Assembly (NCBI GenBank): GCA_000512675.1
Contig: AXCJ01000008.1
Location: 1 to 64,000 of the forward strand
Reading direction: 5' to 3'
Length of the DNA stretch: 64,000 nt
Source of the DNA: Candidatus Xenolissoclinum pacificiensis L6
GTDB lineage: Bacteria; Pseudomonadota; Alphaproteobacteria; Rickettsiales; Anaplasmataceae
Made by a program: the position numbers and the translations under genes. How positions within the stretch are numbered: the stretch's first letter is position 1; each line of letters starts with the position of its first letter. Positions 20,698 through 30,709 of this stretch are shown in pieces. The notes under the pieces are model-generated. The model saw only the letters and a list, made by a program, of their open reading frames with translations, had not been told where the DNA came from and made no database searches.

Positions 20698-21711
20698 TTA
20701 TATTATAATCACCTTAAATATATCACCCATATAATTTCTATTTACTAATCGTTCTACAGCATATACCAACTTACACTTCTGAGAAAAAGACAGATTCTGT
20801 CCGACGCTTTCCAAACGCTGATAGATTCCATACTGTACTAAAAATTCTCCCTGTGTGATATACCTTTTATACGGAGAAAACTCACTAAAGTCCACATAAC
20901 ACGTTATATCACTGCATGTCACATTATCCAATAAATCACAGTAAGAATTTTGAAACATACATTGCACAGTATCTTTATATGGTTTATCAAAATAACCATA
21001 ATCTATAAACAGTCCCGATCCTCCATATTTAGCAATGATCAATCGTATATCATACAAAAAAGTCATCCTACCCGTTGAAATCTCTATAACATCCCCTATA
21101 TTTCGCAATGGTAATTCTATATTATGTGTTTTTTTCCACAATACACATAAACTACCCTCTTCAGATAAAGAAATTACTTTTTGTTTCCAAAGACGGCTAG
21201 TAAATAAATACTGATCGACAGGAAATGCATCAAAAAACTCATTGCCTATGAATAGTACAGGAGCACATGGTTTAAAATACAATAAACTTTGCCTCCAATC
21301 CACTTTATCAATAAAATCATCCAACTTCTTTTTCTGTACCAAGATCAGAGTAGGACTAACTTCGATGATAGTCACAGAAATAGCTTCAAAACAATTTTTA
21401 TGATAACGGAACAAAAAATTCAATATATCGTATATCATTGTTCCATTCCCAGCACCTAATTCAACCAGGTGTATATGAACTGGAGCCTGGAAGTTTGTCC
21501 ATTCATCAACAATCCATAATGCTAATGTTTCACAAAATAACTGAGTAATACTAACAGAAGTAATAAAATCCTTATCTAAAGGATTTTGTTTCATATAATA
21601 ACCATATTCTCTATCATACAGAGCATACTCCATGTATTCAGCAAGAGTGACATAAGATTTATCACGTATAATAGAGAACAACTTATCCAAATGAAATGGT
21701 ACCTCAGCCAT
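20698..21711 (-). CDS. SAM-dependent methyltransferase, MidA/NDUFAF7 family
   Basis: VTLAEYMEYALYDREYGYYMKQNPLDKDFITSVSITQLFCETLALWIVDEW; VELGAGNGTMIYDIL. Confidence 0.85.
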   Translation of the reverse strand: MAEVPFHLDKLFSIIRDKSYVTLAEYMEYALYDREYGYYMKQNPLDKDFITSVSITQLFCETLALWIVDEWTNFQAPVHIHLVELGAGNGTMIYDILNFLFRYHKNCFEAISVTIIEVSPTLILVQKKKLDDFIDKVDWRQSLLYFKPCAPVLFIGNEFFDAFPVDQYLFTSRLWKQKVISLSEEGSLCVLWKKTHNIELPLRNIGDVIEISTGRMTFLYDIRLIIAKYGGSGLFIDYGYFDKPYKDTVQCMFQNSYCDLLDNVTCSDITCYVDFSEFSPYKRYITQGEFLVQYGIYQRLESVGQNLSFSQKCKLVYAVERLVNRNYMGDIFKVIII

Positions 21712-22626
21712 CTAGTCTGACAAAAGATAATCTATATACTGATGACTACGGAAAGGAATAATATCACTTTCACCCTCACCATTTCCTAAATAATATATTT
21801 TAAAATCAGAATATATATCTACTATATTCACTATTATACCCCCTTTGGCATAACCATCAACTTTTGTCACAATGGCACCATCAATTTGTATATAGCCCTT
21901 AAAATCACGCACTTGATTTAAAACATTTTGACCATTGTTAGCATCCAAGCAAATAATATTATGCTTTATCGCGTCAGGCAATACCTTATCAACTATACCT
22001 GTTATTTTCTTCAACTGTTGCATCAGATCAGAAGATGTATGCAATCTACCGGCTGTATCAATTATTAAAACATCATATTCCTTTTCCAACAATACTTGAG
22101 AAGCACGATATACCACACTACCTGGATCTTCATATTCTTTCTTTGCACCTTCAAAATGCACTTTATACCCTGAAGTCAGAGTTGATAACTGTTCCTGAGC
22201 AGCAATACGGAAAGTATCAGCGGCTGCAATCACTATATTTTTTCCTAAAGCAGAGATAAGATGCACCAACTTACATATAGATGTAGTTTTACCGTTACCG
22301 TTAATACCACACAATAAAATAACTGTCTTATTATGCCCTTCAAAAGATAAAGAACCCTCCGAATTCTCCAGAATTTCCTTTATAACACTTTTTATTGTTT
22401 TCTTGCACTCGACCTCATCCAGATCTTTATTCACCTTTACCTGCGATATAAGCCTTTCTGCAACCTGTGTTCCCACATCACATCTAATAAGTACTTCATA
22501 CAGGTTCTCTAAAACCTCATCCTTGGTCTGATTCTTCGAAAATATTCTAGAAATCTCCCCTGACAATAAGGCTTTGCCACGTATAACACTACTCCTGACT
22601 TTACGAAAAATATTCTTCAACATCAC
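21712..22626 (-). CDS. ftsY: Signal recognition particle receptor FtsY
   Basis: GINGNGKTTSICKLVHLI, DTFRIAAQEQL, DTAGRLHTSSDLM, TKVDGYAKGGIIV. Confidence 0.95.
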   Translation of the reverse strand: MMLKNIFRKVRSSVIRGKALLSGEISRIFSKNQTKDEVLENLYEVLIRCDVGTQVAERLISQVKVNKDLDEVECKKTIKSVIKEILENSEGSLSFEGHNKTVILLCGINGNGKTTSICKLVHLISALGKNIVIAAADTFRIAAQEQLSTLTSGYKVHFEGAKKEYEDPGSVVYRASQVLLEKEYDVLIIDTAGRLHTSSDLMQQLKKITGIVDKVLPDAIKHNIICLDANNGQNVLNQVRDFKGYIQIDGAIVTKVDGYAKGGIIVNIVDIYSDFKIYYLGNGEGESDIIPFRSHQYIDYLLSD

Positions 22627-22838
22627 ATAAATTTCGCGTATTTACTGTTTGAAATGTAACTACTGAATATACTATAAATGACCACATAAATCAATATAAA
22701 AATAAAAATAAAGTTTATTTGAAGAAGCTTTTTTTTTTTGCTAGCATTAAATACGGTTGAGTTACATGAATTGAAAATCAAACTAATAAATTGCTTATTA
22801 AAACATCCGGCTTGTGGGACAATACTATTGCTTCTTTA

Positions 22839-22853
22839 TTAACAAACCCTTAA
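22839..22853. promoter_or_regulatory. Candidate CtrA-type box TTAA-N7-TTAA upstream of dnaA
   Basis: TTAACAAACCCTTAA exact match to the CtrA consensus; chance matches are common in AT-rich DNA. Confidence 0.3.
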
Positions 22854-23077
22854 AGTATAGGTTTATTGTTTCCAAATTACGTTTATGTGATTAAATATAT
22901 CATGTTACTAACATATACCTTTCTAATAATGTGGTACTGAGTGTAATCTGGTGAATTTGTTTAAATTAGTCAGTTAAATGACCACATTGACTGTGTAACA
23001 AACCGTGGTTGATATTATCTACCAGTATTAAAGTCTGAATTGTTTATATTATTTAATTTTTTTTTTGGAGTTGGAAC

Positions 23078-24553
23078 ATGGGCATAAATAGTAATTTTGT
23101 AGAAAATTTCTTACATAATCTAAAATCAGATCCAGATCAAAATACTTGGCAACAAGTGAGCGAAAAAATGAAAAATTATTACGGAAATAATATCTATAGT
23201 AGTTGGTTTAGAAATTTTCATTTCACAAATAAATCCCAAGGCATCATATTTTTCTCTGTCGCTACTGATTTTATAAAAGAATGGATATTAACTAACTACT
23301 CCGATAAAATTCTCTCATTCTGGAGAGAGTTCGACTCAAGTATATTTTCCATAGAGATCAATGTAGTAGATTCCGTAAATGCAGTTACCGACTCACACTC
23401 TACCTCTATGACCCCCCATGAATCACCTCAGAAACCAAAAAAAAATCTTAAAGTTCTCAATCCAATCAAGCAAAATAGTGATTTACCAATCAACACACAT
23501 ACAATAGAAAACATAAATACTGAAAATTTTAATCCCAAATTGGATAAAAGATATACTTTTGATACATTTGTTACAGGAAAACCAAATGATTTAGCTTTTG
23601 CAGCTTCTAAAAAAGTATCTGAAAATCCCATACCTGAGCATGATAGTAACCCCCTATTTCTATATGGTGGAGTAGGATTAGGAAAAACACATTTGATGCA
23701 TGCAATAGCATGGAATACATCAACTAAATTCCAAAATAAAAAAATAGTATATCTGTCAGCTGAAAAGTTTATGTATCAATATATAACCTCTTTGCGAGAA
23801 AAATCTTTAATGTCCTTCAAAAATTATTTGCGTAATATTGATATGTTGATGATAGATGACTTACAATTTATTAGTGGTAAAGACAATACACAAGAAGAAT
23901 TTTTCCATACTTTTAATACTTTAATTGATCAGAAAAAACAATTAGTCATATCCGCAGACCGTTCTCCAAGCAATCTAGATGGTGTAGAAGAACGCATAAG
24001 ATCTAGACTGGGTTGGGGATTGGTGGCAGATATAAATCCCACGACATTTGAATTACGAATTGGTATTCTTCAATCAAAAGCTGAAAGATTCAATATCAAT
24101 ATCTCTCAAGAAGTAATTGAATTTATTGCTCAACATATATCAAAAAACGTGCGTGAATTAGAAGGAGCGCTAAACAAAGTAATAGCCCATTCAAAACTTA
24201 CAAATTCTGAAATTAACACCGAATATGTAGCAGAAGTATTATCTGATCTGTTATGTGATAACCAAAAACATATGTCAATAGATATCATACAACAATCTGT
24301 TGCAAACTATTACAACTTAACAGTAACAGATCTCAAATCAAAAAGTAGAGTGTCTAATATCACAAAAGCCCGTCAAATTGCTATGTATATGTCAAAAAAA
24401 ATTGTTAACTCTACTTTACCCAATATAGGGAAAAAATTTGGTGGACGTGATCATTCAACAGTTATCCATGCTATTAATAAAATATCATCTCTTATGAATG
24501 ATGACCCAAACCTGAATAAAGAAGTATCTAATATTATAAAACATTTGAAATAA
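23078..24553 (+). CDS. dnaA: Chromosomal replication initiator DnaA
   Basis: FVTGKPNDLAFAAS, GGVGLGKTHLMHAIAW, LMIDDLQFISGK, C-terminal GGRDHSTVIHAI. Confidence 0.98.
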   Translation: MGINSNFVENFLHNLKSDPDQNTWQQVSEKMKNYYGNNIYSSWFRNFHFTNKSQGIIFFSVATDFIKEWILTNYSDKILSFWREFDSSIFSIEINVVDSVNAVTDSHSTSMTPHESPQKPKKNLKVLNPIKQNSDLPINTHTIENINTENFNPKLDKRYTFDTFVTGKPNDLAFAASKKVSENPIPEHDSNPLFLYGGVGLGKTHLMHAIAWNTSTKFQNKKIVYLSAEKFMYQYITSLREKSLMSFKNYLRNIDMLMIDDLQFISGKDNTQEEFFHTFNTLIDQKKQLVISADRSPSNLDGVEERIRSRLGWGLVADINPTTFELRIGILQSKAERFNINISQEVIEFIAQHISKNVRELEGALNKVIAHSKLTNSEINTEYVAEVLSDLLCDNQKHMSIDIIQQSVANYYNLTVTDLKSKSRVSNITKARQIAMYMSKKIVNSTLPNIGKKFGGRDHSTVIHAINKISSLMNDDPNLNKEVSNIIKHLK

Positions 24554-24602
24554 TTCTAATTACGCTTTAGCATATAACTAAGATTATTATTTTTTTTTCC
24601 CT

Positions 24603-25202
24603 ATGAATATATTAAAAAGAACTGCTATGGTTGCAATATTTTGTTCCATCATTCCTATTGCCACTAATGCAAAATCTCTTTACGATGAAGTAGCGGTAGT
24701 CTACCCTAGTAAAGTTTTTGCAAATTCAGAACAAATTAAAAAATTTGAAAAAAGCCTCACCGTTTGTACACAAAAATTAGCACAAGAACTAGGTAAAAAA
24801 ATTGAGCACTTAGAAAGTGAAGAAAGCCAATTACATGAAAATAAAGACATGATGGATCATGATAAATTTGAAGAGCAAAGAGAAGAAATTCACAAACAAC
24901 GCAACCAAATTTACTATGAATTTCAAATGATCGAAAAAGATAATTTGCAAAAATTACAGCAAAAGATCTTTGATGTCTCAAAAAACTACTTCCAAGATGC
25001 TACTGTTGTTGTGGCGAAAAAACATAAAAAATCATTTGTCCACAATGCTGATGCTGTAGTTTACTTCGACTCCAAGTATATTGATTTGACGGATGCTGTA
25101 TCTGAGGTATTTGACCGTAATTTTCAAACACAAGAAACAATAAAAATGTTACAATCTGAATTTGCAGAAATAGGATGTGATATAGATAGTGAAGAAAATT
25201 AA
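24603..25202 (+). CDS. OmpH/Skp family periplasmic chaperone
   Basis: Signal peptide, VAVVYPSKVFANSEQIKKFEK, long charged coiled coil. Confidence 0.8.
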   Translation: MNILKRTAMVAIFCSIIPIATNAKSLYDEVAVVYPSKVFANSEQIKKFEKSLTVCTQKLAQELGKKIEHLESEESQLHENKDMMDHDKFEEQREEIHKQRNQIYYEFQMIEKDNLQKLQQKIFDVSKNYFQDATVVVAKKHKKSFVHNADAVVYFDSKYIDLTDAVSEVFDRNFQTQETIKMLQSEFAEIGCDIDSEEN

Positions 25203-25214
25203 CATCAATCTGAT

Positions 25215-25682
25215 ATGAACTATTTTGCAAAAATCAACAGACAAGAAATCGCAAAAATACTGCCTTATAGTGGCCGTTTTATGTTGCTGGATGCATGTTC
25301 GTTGATAGAAAAATCGATTCACTCTATTGGAAGCATAGACATAATTCCTGATAAGTGGTTTTTCGATGGTCACTTTGCAAATTTTCCTGTTATGCCTGGA
25401 GTAATAATTATTGAAGCATTAGCACAAACTGCCGCTCTAACTGTGTTATATGCTTCAGAAAAATTAAAAGGTAAACCTGTATATTTTGTAAAGATTAATC
25501 ACACCGTCTTTAAAAAACCAGTTATCCCAACACAGTCTAAATACACATTGTTCTTAGAATCCAAATTAGCAAGTCAGAAAAGAATGTTCATGACTTTCGA
25601 TTGTAAAGCATATTCTAAAAAAACAGAAGGTAAAGTAACTGTGCACACAGTTGCCAGTATTACGGCTACAGCAGGTCAATAA
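25215..25682 (+). CDS. fabZ: 3-hydroxyacyl-ACP dehydratase FabZ
   Basis: ILPYSGRFMLLDACSLIE, FFDGHFANFPVMPGVIIIEALAQTAAL. Confidence 0.93.
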   Translation: MNYFAKINRQEIAKILPYSGRFMLLDACSLIEKSIHSIGSIDIIPDKWFFDGHFANFPVMPGVIIIEALAQTAALTVLYASEKLKGKPVYFVKINHTVFKKPVIPTQSKYTLFLESKLASQKRMFMTFDCKAYSKKTEGKVTVHTVASITATAGQ

Positions 25683-25690
25683 CTTTTTTC

Positions 25691-28600
25691 TTACTGCGTT
25701 GCATATGAAATGTTTGTCTCTAATTTTTTTGCATAGATAGAGGCAAGAGTATTACGTGAAATATCTTTGGCCGTGTCTATTGCATTACTTATGTTCGATC
25801 CTAACATATTTGATTGAGCATCTATAAATATTTGTATTTGTCTTTCTGCTTCCTGACTAGCATCAAGTATATTATGTAATATCTGAGAAGACTCCTCTAG
25901 CAAATTAGTTATGGTATTATCTGATATACTTGTATCTAGTTTTTGTGTTAAATAATCATAAGCTTTTTCCTTATCATTATTGATCCCAACTCTGAATAAT
26001 TTCACAAGATCTCCTGATAAACATAAAATATCATCGTAATTCTCGATCAACTGATTAAGAATTAACTCCATAACGAGGCTATTACCCGTCTCAGATAAAA
26101 ATATATACCGTTGTAAACAGTGATCCTGATTCTCATATATAAGAATATTCTCATGAAAAACATATGCAATATTCCCTACATATATTACAATTTTCTGATC
26201 ATCATTCATCTCTATAGAAGTTACTGTCGGATCTAGAATAGCAGTATATGTCAATAACTTTGCTTCTTTAATACCTATTATAATCTTATTATCAGAAAAA
26301 TCATTAAAAATATTTTGAATCACCTTCTCTTGTCGTAAGGTTACTTTTTGAATATCTTGTTGAAGATTTGATATGAATTTCTGTACTTTATCTGTTAACT
26401 GATCATTAGAATCAGGAGTAATGTCAATTAAATCGTGATTTGTTACTATTCTTAATGAATACGGACACTGATAATTTGATAAATACAGCTCTGTATTTGA
26501 AGTAATCATATTACCATATCTATTACCTGGTATCACCTCTTCCGTACCTACCAGCGGAATATACCCAAAAAGATTCTCTTGATTCTCAAATGTTACAATC
26601 ACTTTAATCGCATTTGCTCTCATATCATTACCTTGTACAAACATACCACTCACTCTAGAAACAAATCCTATTGGATATTTTTCGTGCTTCATATAATCTT
26701 TGGTAGAAATGATGATATCTTGAGAATTGTGATCTTTATGTAAATATTCAACAAAATTATCACGTGTATTAAAAACAGATATACTAAACAATGATTCCAT
26801 ACTAGTAAAATCAATAGTAACAGGTGAACTAGTTCTAACTGATATCATATTTTCTCCCTTCTCAATTTGAAAGTTATATTGCTGTAATAATTCATATAAA
26901 GCGTCATACATATCATCGCATAGAATATCGTATCCATTGTTATTAAGATAAATCGTATTTGTATCTAGTTTAATTTTACCTACAGGAATATCATCTCGAG
27001 TTTTTATATAAAAAACCAAATCACCTATCTTAAAAAAACAACTTATAGATGTATTATATTTTATGTCAGAAATATTAATCAATATAATATCATATTTTTC
27101 TGATACAGATCGAAAACCATCCTCATTATACTCAATACTAATCGGTCTCGAACTTAATATATTACCCATGGAGATACTCACAACACTAAATATATCGTAA
27201 TTATATTTTTTATCTGAATAAATAAGCATATTATTCATTTCCATCAATTCCTCAAAAGCTTTGCAAAATATATCCCTTGTAACCTCTACATCTTGAAATA
27301 CCATCCTATCTTGGTAAACAATATATATTTCATCCATTGCATTAGCATAAATTAGATCTATATTACGCTGTCCGATTTTTATCTCCATACCAGATATCAA
27401 GTAAAATGGTTCTTCAAAATATGCAAAATATTTATGCCGTATATTTTCATGACTTTTATTATGAAATTGTACTTTTACTGCATGTTTAGAATGTTCTAAT
27501 AATAATTTTTCTCCTATCCCATAGTACAATTGATTTGACAATCTAAAATCATTCCTAAGATCTACTAACAATTTATCGATTTCTTGATCATACTGAACAC
27601 TCGAGGGGACATTTATTATCGAATCCAAATCATTGTAACCTATTATATTATTTACAAAAACATAATTATCATTATTAATAATAGATAATGCATTGATTGC
27701 TTTCTTAGCAATAGACTCATTATCGGTAACTATCATACTAGATGTATGATCCATAGGAGAAATTTCTTGATAATTAGAAAGGTGGATTTCAATTCCTCCA
27801 TTCCTCTCCAAAATATCATTTGTATCAGATAACAAACTATCCAATGAACTCTGTAATTGAGTAATATTACTTCCATATAGTCGTATATCTTCTTCTAAAA
27901 GTTTTATATGAATTACTGAATCAAAATCTCTACTATAATATTGAATTTGACTGTATTTAGGTATGGTATAAAATGGCTGTTCAACATTATAATTACTGTT
28001 CAAACTAATAGGTCTACTATGAAATTCTTGATTATATTCATTTTTCAAGATAAAAATGACATAACATTCAGATTGTATACGATACATATGATCGTCTATC
28101 TCAAAAAACGATGTATTCGGACTATCTAAAAATACCTTGCCTTCACACCGTTCAATTGTTCCTAATAACTGTCTATCTAACGTAGGCATCACGTTCCCAT
28201 GATTATTATCAAATAATTTAACACCATTCACAGTAAAACTTGAAACACCTCCGGTATTCCATAAATTCTTCTTTCTGATCAATAGGAAATTTTCATGAGC
28301 ATCTTTGTTATTATATTGATTGTAATATCTCGTAACATAAGTTTTAGTACTTAGATAGTTACTAACCTGTACCGTTTTAACCATATTTAACAAAATATCA
28401 AAATACTGTACTTTAAGTGAGTGCATCTGATTGGAATTATGATATGCAATCACTAACAAATCATTTTCCATATATGCCTGATAATACATAGAAAATAGTT
28501 CATCTTTATTCAAAAAATACAGCATATCTGTTAAGGTATCAGGAATAAATTCCAGTTTATGCTGACTATCTAGTATAGATATTTCCACAATCACAGGTTT

Positions 28601-30418
28601 ACGCAATGATAATTCCCCCTCTTTGATAATCAGATACTGACTATCCTCTACATTATGAGAAAAATATTCCACTTTTTTAGATAGTAACTGTTGATCATGA
28701 ATACCAATATTTAAATTCGCTATCAATGGAGATAGTAAAAGATTTTGTTTCCCACCAACCAACAATATACCTGTAACATCATAATAACTTTTAATAAAAA
28801 AATTATCACCTTCTATATAAGATATAAAATACTGACTAAAGATTTCATGATCATTCAAACTGTTTACTAAACTTAGTATGTTATGTGCATCTATAGTAAT
28901 TTCTTGTCTTTTATTATTATAAATAAAGCTTAAATTATGAATATGATTATCTGTATTAAAATTAATCAATTTATAAGGAGTTTTTAGGACTAAGAATAAA
29001 TTTAACATCAAATACTTTTCTAGTATATTATCCATTTGATCACTTCTATCCACAAAGGATAACTTTATTTTTTGTACATTTTCTTTCTCTTTTTCCGAAA
29101 TAAAAATCTTCTCTCCATATAAATATACAATGATCGGTATATCATACCTACTATTGATGAAATGTATAAAATTCTCTACAGATATAGGATTGTCAATATG
29201 AATATTGAATACTTCATGATTGACAATATAATCAATTGAGATAGGTTGTGAAAAATCAATGTTTGTATATACAGTACTGAGACCTCCAACGGAAATAGGC
29301 ATATTGTTATATTGCATCTCCATTGACTTGAGAATTGCATTTTCTTCATAATATACCATCCCCTGCAAAGTTAAAGGATTATTATTCTTAGGAATGATTA
29401 ATAAATTCTCCTGATGAAGAACTGTTATATAATTCTCGCTAAACAATTTATACTGTATTAATTCAGCAATAGTTTGCATTACGCTATCCTGGAAATAAAT
29501 TCTATGAGATATATCTTCAGAATCATAAAATTCAAAAAATATATTATTATACGAGTTAATCTCCTTAATCGGAAAAGATATAATATATTGCTCAATATTT
29601 CTTATATCGTCATATATAATATTTTTATTAATAACCAAAAAATCGAAATTTTTTATTGCTGAAATTGCATCTTTACGAAAACCAAGAAACTCTAGCAATA
29701 TTGGATTATCTAAAACAACCGCCAGTAACTGTAATCTCTGTAAAATAGAAAGATCCTCTTCAAACGGTAAGATATCTGAAAAATACAATGTATTTTTTAT
29801 TTCTCCAACATCAAACGTAACACTTTTCTGACTCGGAGATAAACCCAGAACATATTCATTTGTCTGATCAACATTCTTCATTATAACTAAGGGTTGATTC
29901 ATATATATAAGGGGATTATCTGGTATTTCATTGGTAATTTGATATGGATATTGTGTATTTGTAACTAAGTAAGAAACTTTTTGGTTCGATGCAAACAGAT
30001 TATACGTATTAAAATTTATAATTCCGATATCATGATATGTGGTTTGCAATAAAGATACAATACTACTATTCAAATCATTAAATTTTTGTATCAACAATTC
30101 AAGATCTTCTCCTGACGCATTACTTAATAATATTTTAAGTATCTCTTGCTGTTGTATAATACTATCAATGATAATATTCAGTATGCTGTGTGCTATAAAA
30201 GAATGATCAATAGAATCTATAGACTGGAGTATAGAAATAGAATTATTATATATTGTATCTGAAACAGCATACCCAAAATCTACCTCACTATGTCCTGATA
30301 CCTTCTGAGCATCCTGCACAATTTTATGACTATCCACTACTATATCACTAATGATATTCCCTGAAATATTTATCATAATCATAAATTTAAGAATTAAGCA
30401 ATTATATAGTATATTCAT
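25691..30418 (-). CDS. Large hypothetical protein with flagellin-like terminal helices and repeated beta-rich modules (start possibly at 30376)
   Basis: 1575-aa ORF. N-terminal NNSISILQSID...QQQEILKILLSNASGEDLELLIQKFNDLNSSI...NFNTYNLFA resembles the flagellin D0/D1 pattern. Several 60-75 aa modules of the type 'EISILDSQHKLEFIPDTLTDMLYFLNKDELFSMYYQAYMENDLLVIAYH'. Confidence 0.85.
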   Translation of the reverse strand: MNILYNCLILKFMIMINISGNIISDIVVDSHKIVQDAQKVSGHSEVDFGYAVSDTIYNNSISILQSIDSIDHSFIAHSILNIIIDSIIQQQEILKILLSNASGEDLELLIQKFNDLNSSIVSLLQTTYHDIGIINFNTYNLFASNQKVSYLVTNTQYPYQITNEIPDNPLIYMNQPLVIMKNVDQTNEYVLGLSPSQKSVTFDVGEIKNTLYFSDILPFEEDLSILQRLQLLAVVLDNPILLEFLGFRKDAISAIKNFDFLVINKNIIYDDIRNIEQYIISFPIKEINSYNNIFFEFYDSEDISHRIYFQDSVMQTIAELIQYKLFSENYITVLHQENLLIIPKNNNPLTLQGMVYYEENAILKSMEMQYNNMPISVGGLSTVYTNIDFSQPISIDYIVNHEVFNIHIDNPISVENFIHFINSRYDIPIIVYLYGEKIFISEKEKENVQKIKLSFVDRSDQMDNILEKYLMLNLFLVLKTPYKLINFNTDNHIHNLSFIYNNKRQEITIDAHNILSLVNSLNDHEIFSQYFISYIEGDNFFIKSYYDVTGILLVGGKQNLLLSPLIANLNIGIHDQQLLSKKVEYFSHNVEDSQYLIIKEGELSLRKPVIVEISILDSQHKLEFIPDTLTDMLYFLNKDELFSMYYQAYMENDLLVIAYHNSNQMHSLKVQYFDILLNMVKTVQVSNYLSTKTYVTRYYNQYNNKDAHENFLLIRKKNLWNTGGVSSFTVNGVKLFDNNHGNVMPTLDRQLLGTIERCEGKVFLDSPNTSFFEIDDHMYRIQSECYVIFILKNEYNQEFHSRPISLNSNYNVEQPFYTIPKYSQIQYYSRDFDSVIHIKLLEEDIRLYGSNITQLQSSLDSLLSDTNDILERNGGIEIHLSNYQEISPMDHTSSMIVTDNESIAKKAINALSIINNDNYVFVNNIIGYNDLDSIINVPSSVQYDQEIDKLLVDLRNDFRLSNQLYYGIGEKLLLEHSKHAVKVQFHNKSHENIRHKYFAYFEEPFYLISGMEIKIGQRNIDLIYANAMDEIYIVYQDRMVFQDVEVTRDIFCKAFEELMEMNNMLIYSDKKYNYDIFSVVSISMGNILSSRPISIEYNEDGFRSVSEKYDIILINISDIKYNTSISCFFKIGDLVFYIKTRDDIPVGKIKLDTNTIYLNNNGYDILCDDMYDALYELLQQYNFQIEKGENMISVRTSSPVTIDFTSMESLFSISVFNTRDNFVEYLHKDHNSQDIIISTKDYMKHEKYPIGFVSRVSGMFVQGNDMRANAIKVIVTFENQENLFGYIPLVGTEEVIPGNRYGNMITSNTELYLSNYQCPYSLRIVTNHDLIDITPDSNDQLTDKVQKFISNLQQDIQKVTLRQEKVIQNIFNDFSDNKIIIGIKEAKLLTYTAILDPTVTSIEMNDDQKIVIYVGNIAYVFHENILIYENQDHCLQRYIFLSETGNSLVMELILNQLIENYDDILCLSGDLVKLFRVGINNDKEKAYDYLTQKLDTSISDNTITNLLEESSQILHNILDASQEAERQIQIFIDAQSNMLGSNISNAIDTAKDISRNTLASIYAKKLETNISYATQ

Positions 30419-30709
30419 TATATATTGGTTAATTTTTACTTTATTTTTGGTATATAATATCTCAATATTTAACTATTCAGGTCAGAACAACAACCATATC
30501 ATTAGAATTCTTTTAGGATATTACATTTTATAAAGGTTATCTCTCAACTGATCAATTAATCAAGTATTTTAGATATATTAGGATATAATACTTATTTCTC
30601 AACTTATATCACAAACTTCATGATATATGGTATATATTATATAATCATTTCCTCATTATTAGTTACTAATAAAAACACTTATACCCTTTCATACACCCTA
30701 AACAACCCT

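Noticed and set aside
22627-23077. Confident oriC call
   Set aside because: No clear cluster of DnaA boxes was seen by eye, and GC skew could not be computed; only a candidate CtrA box is reported.
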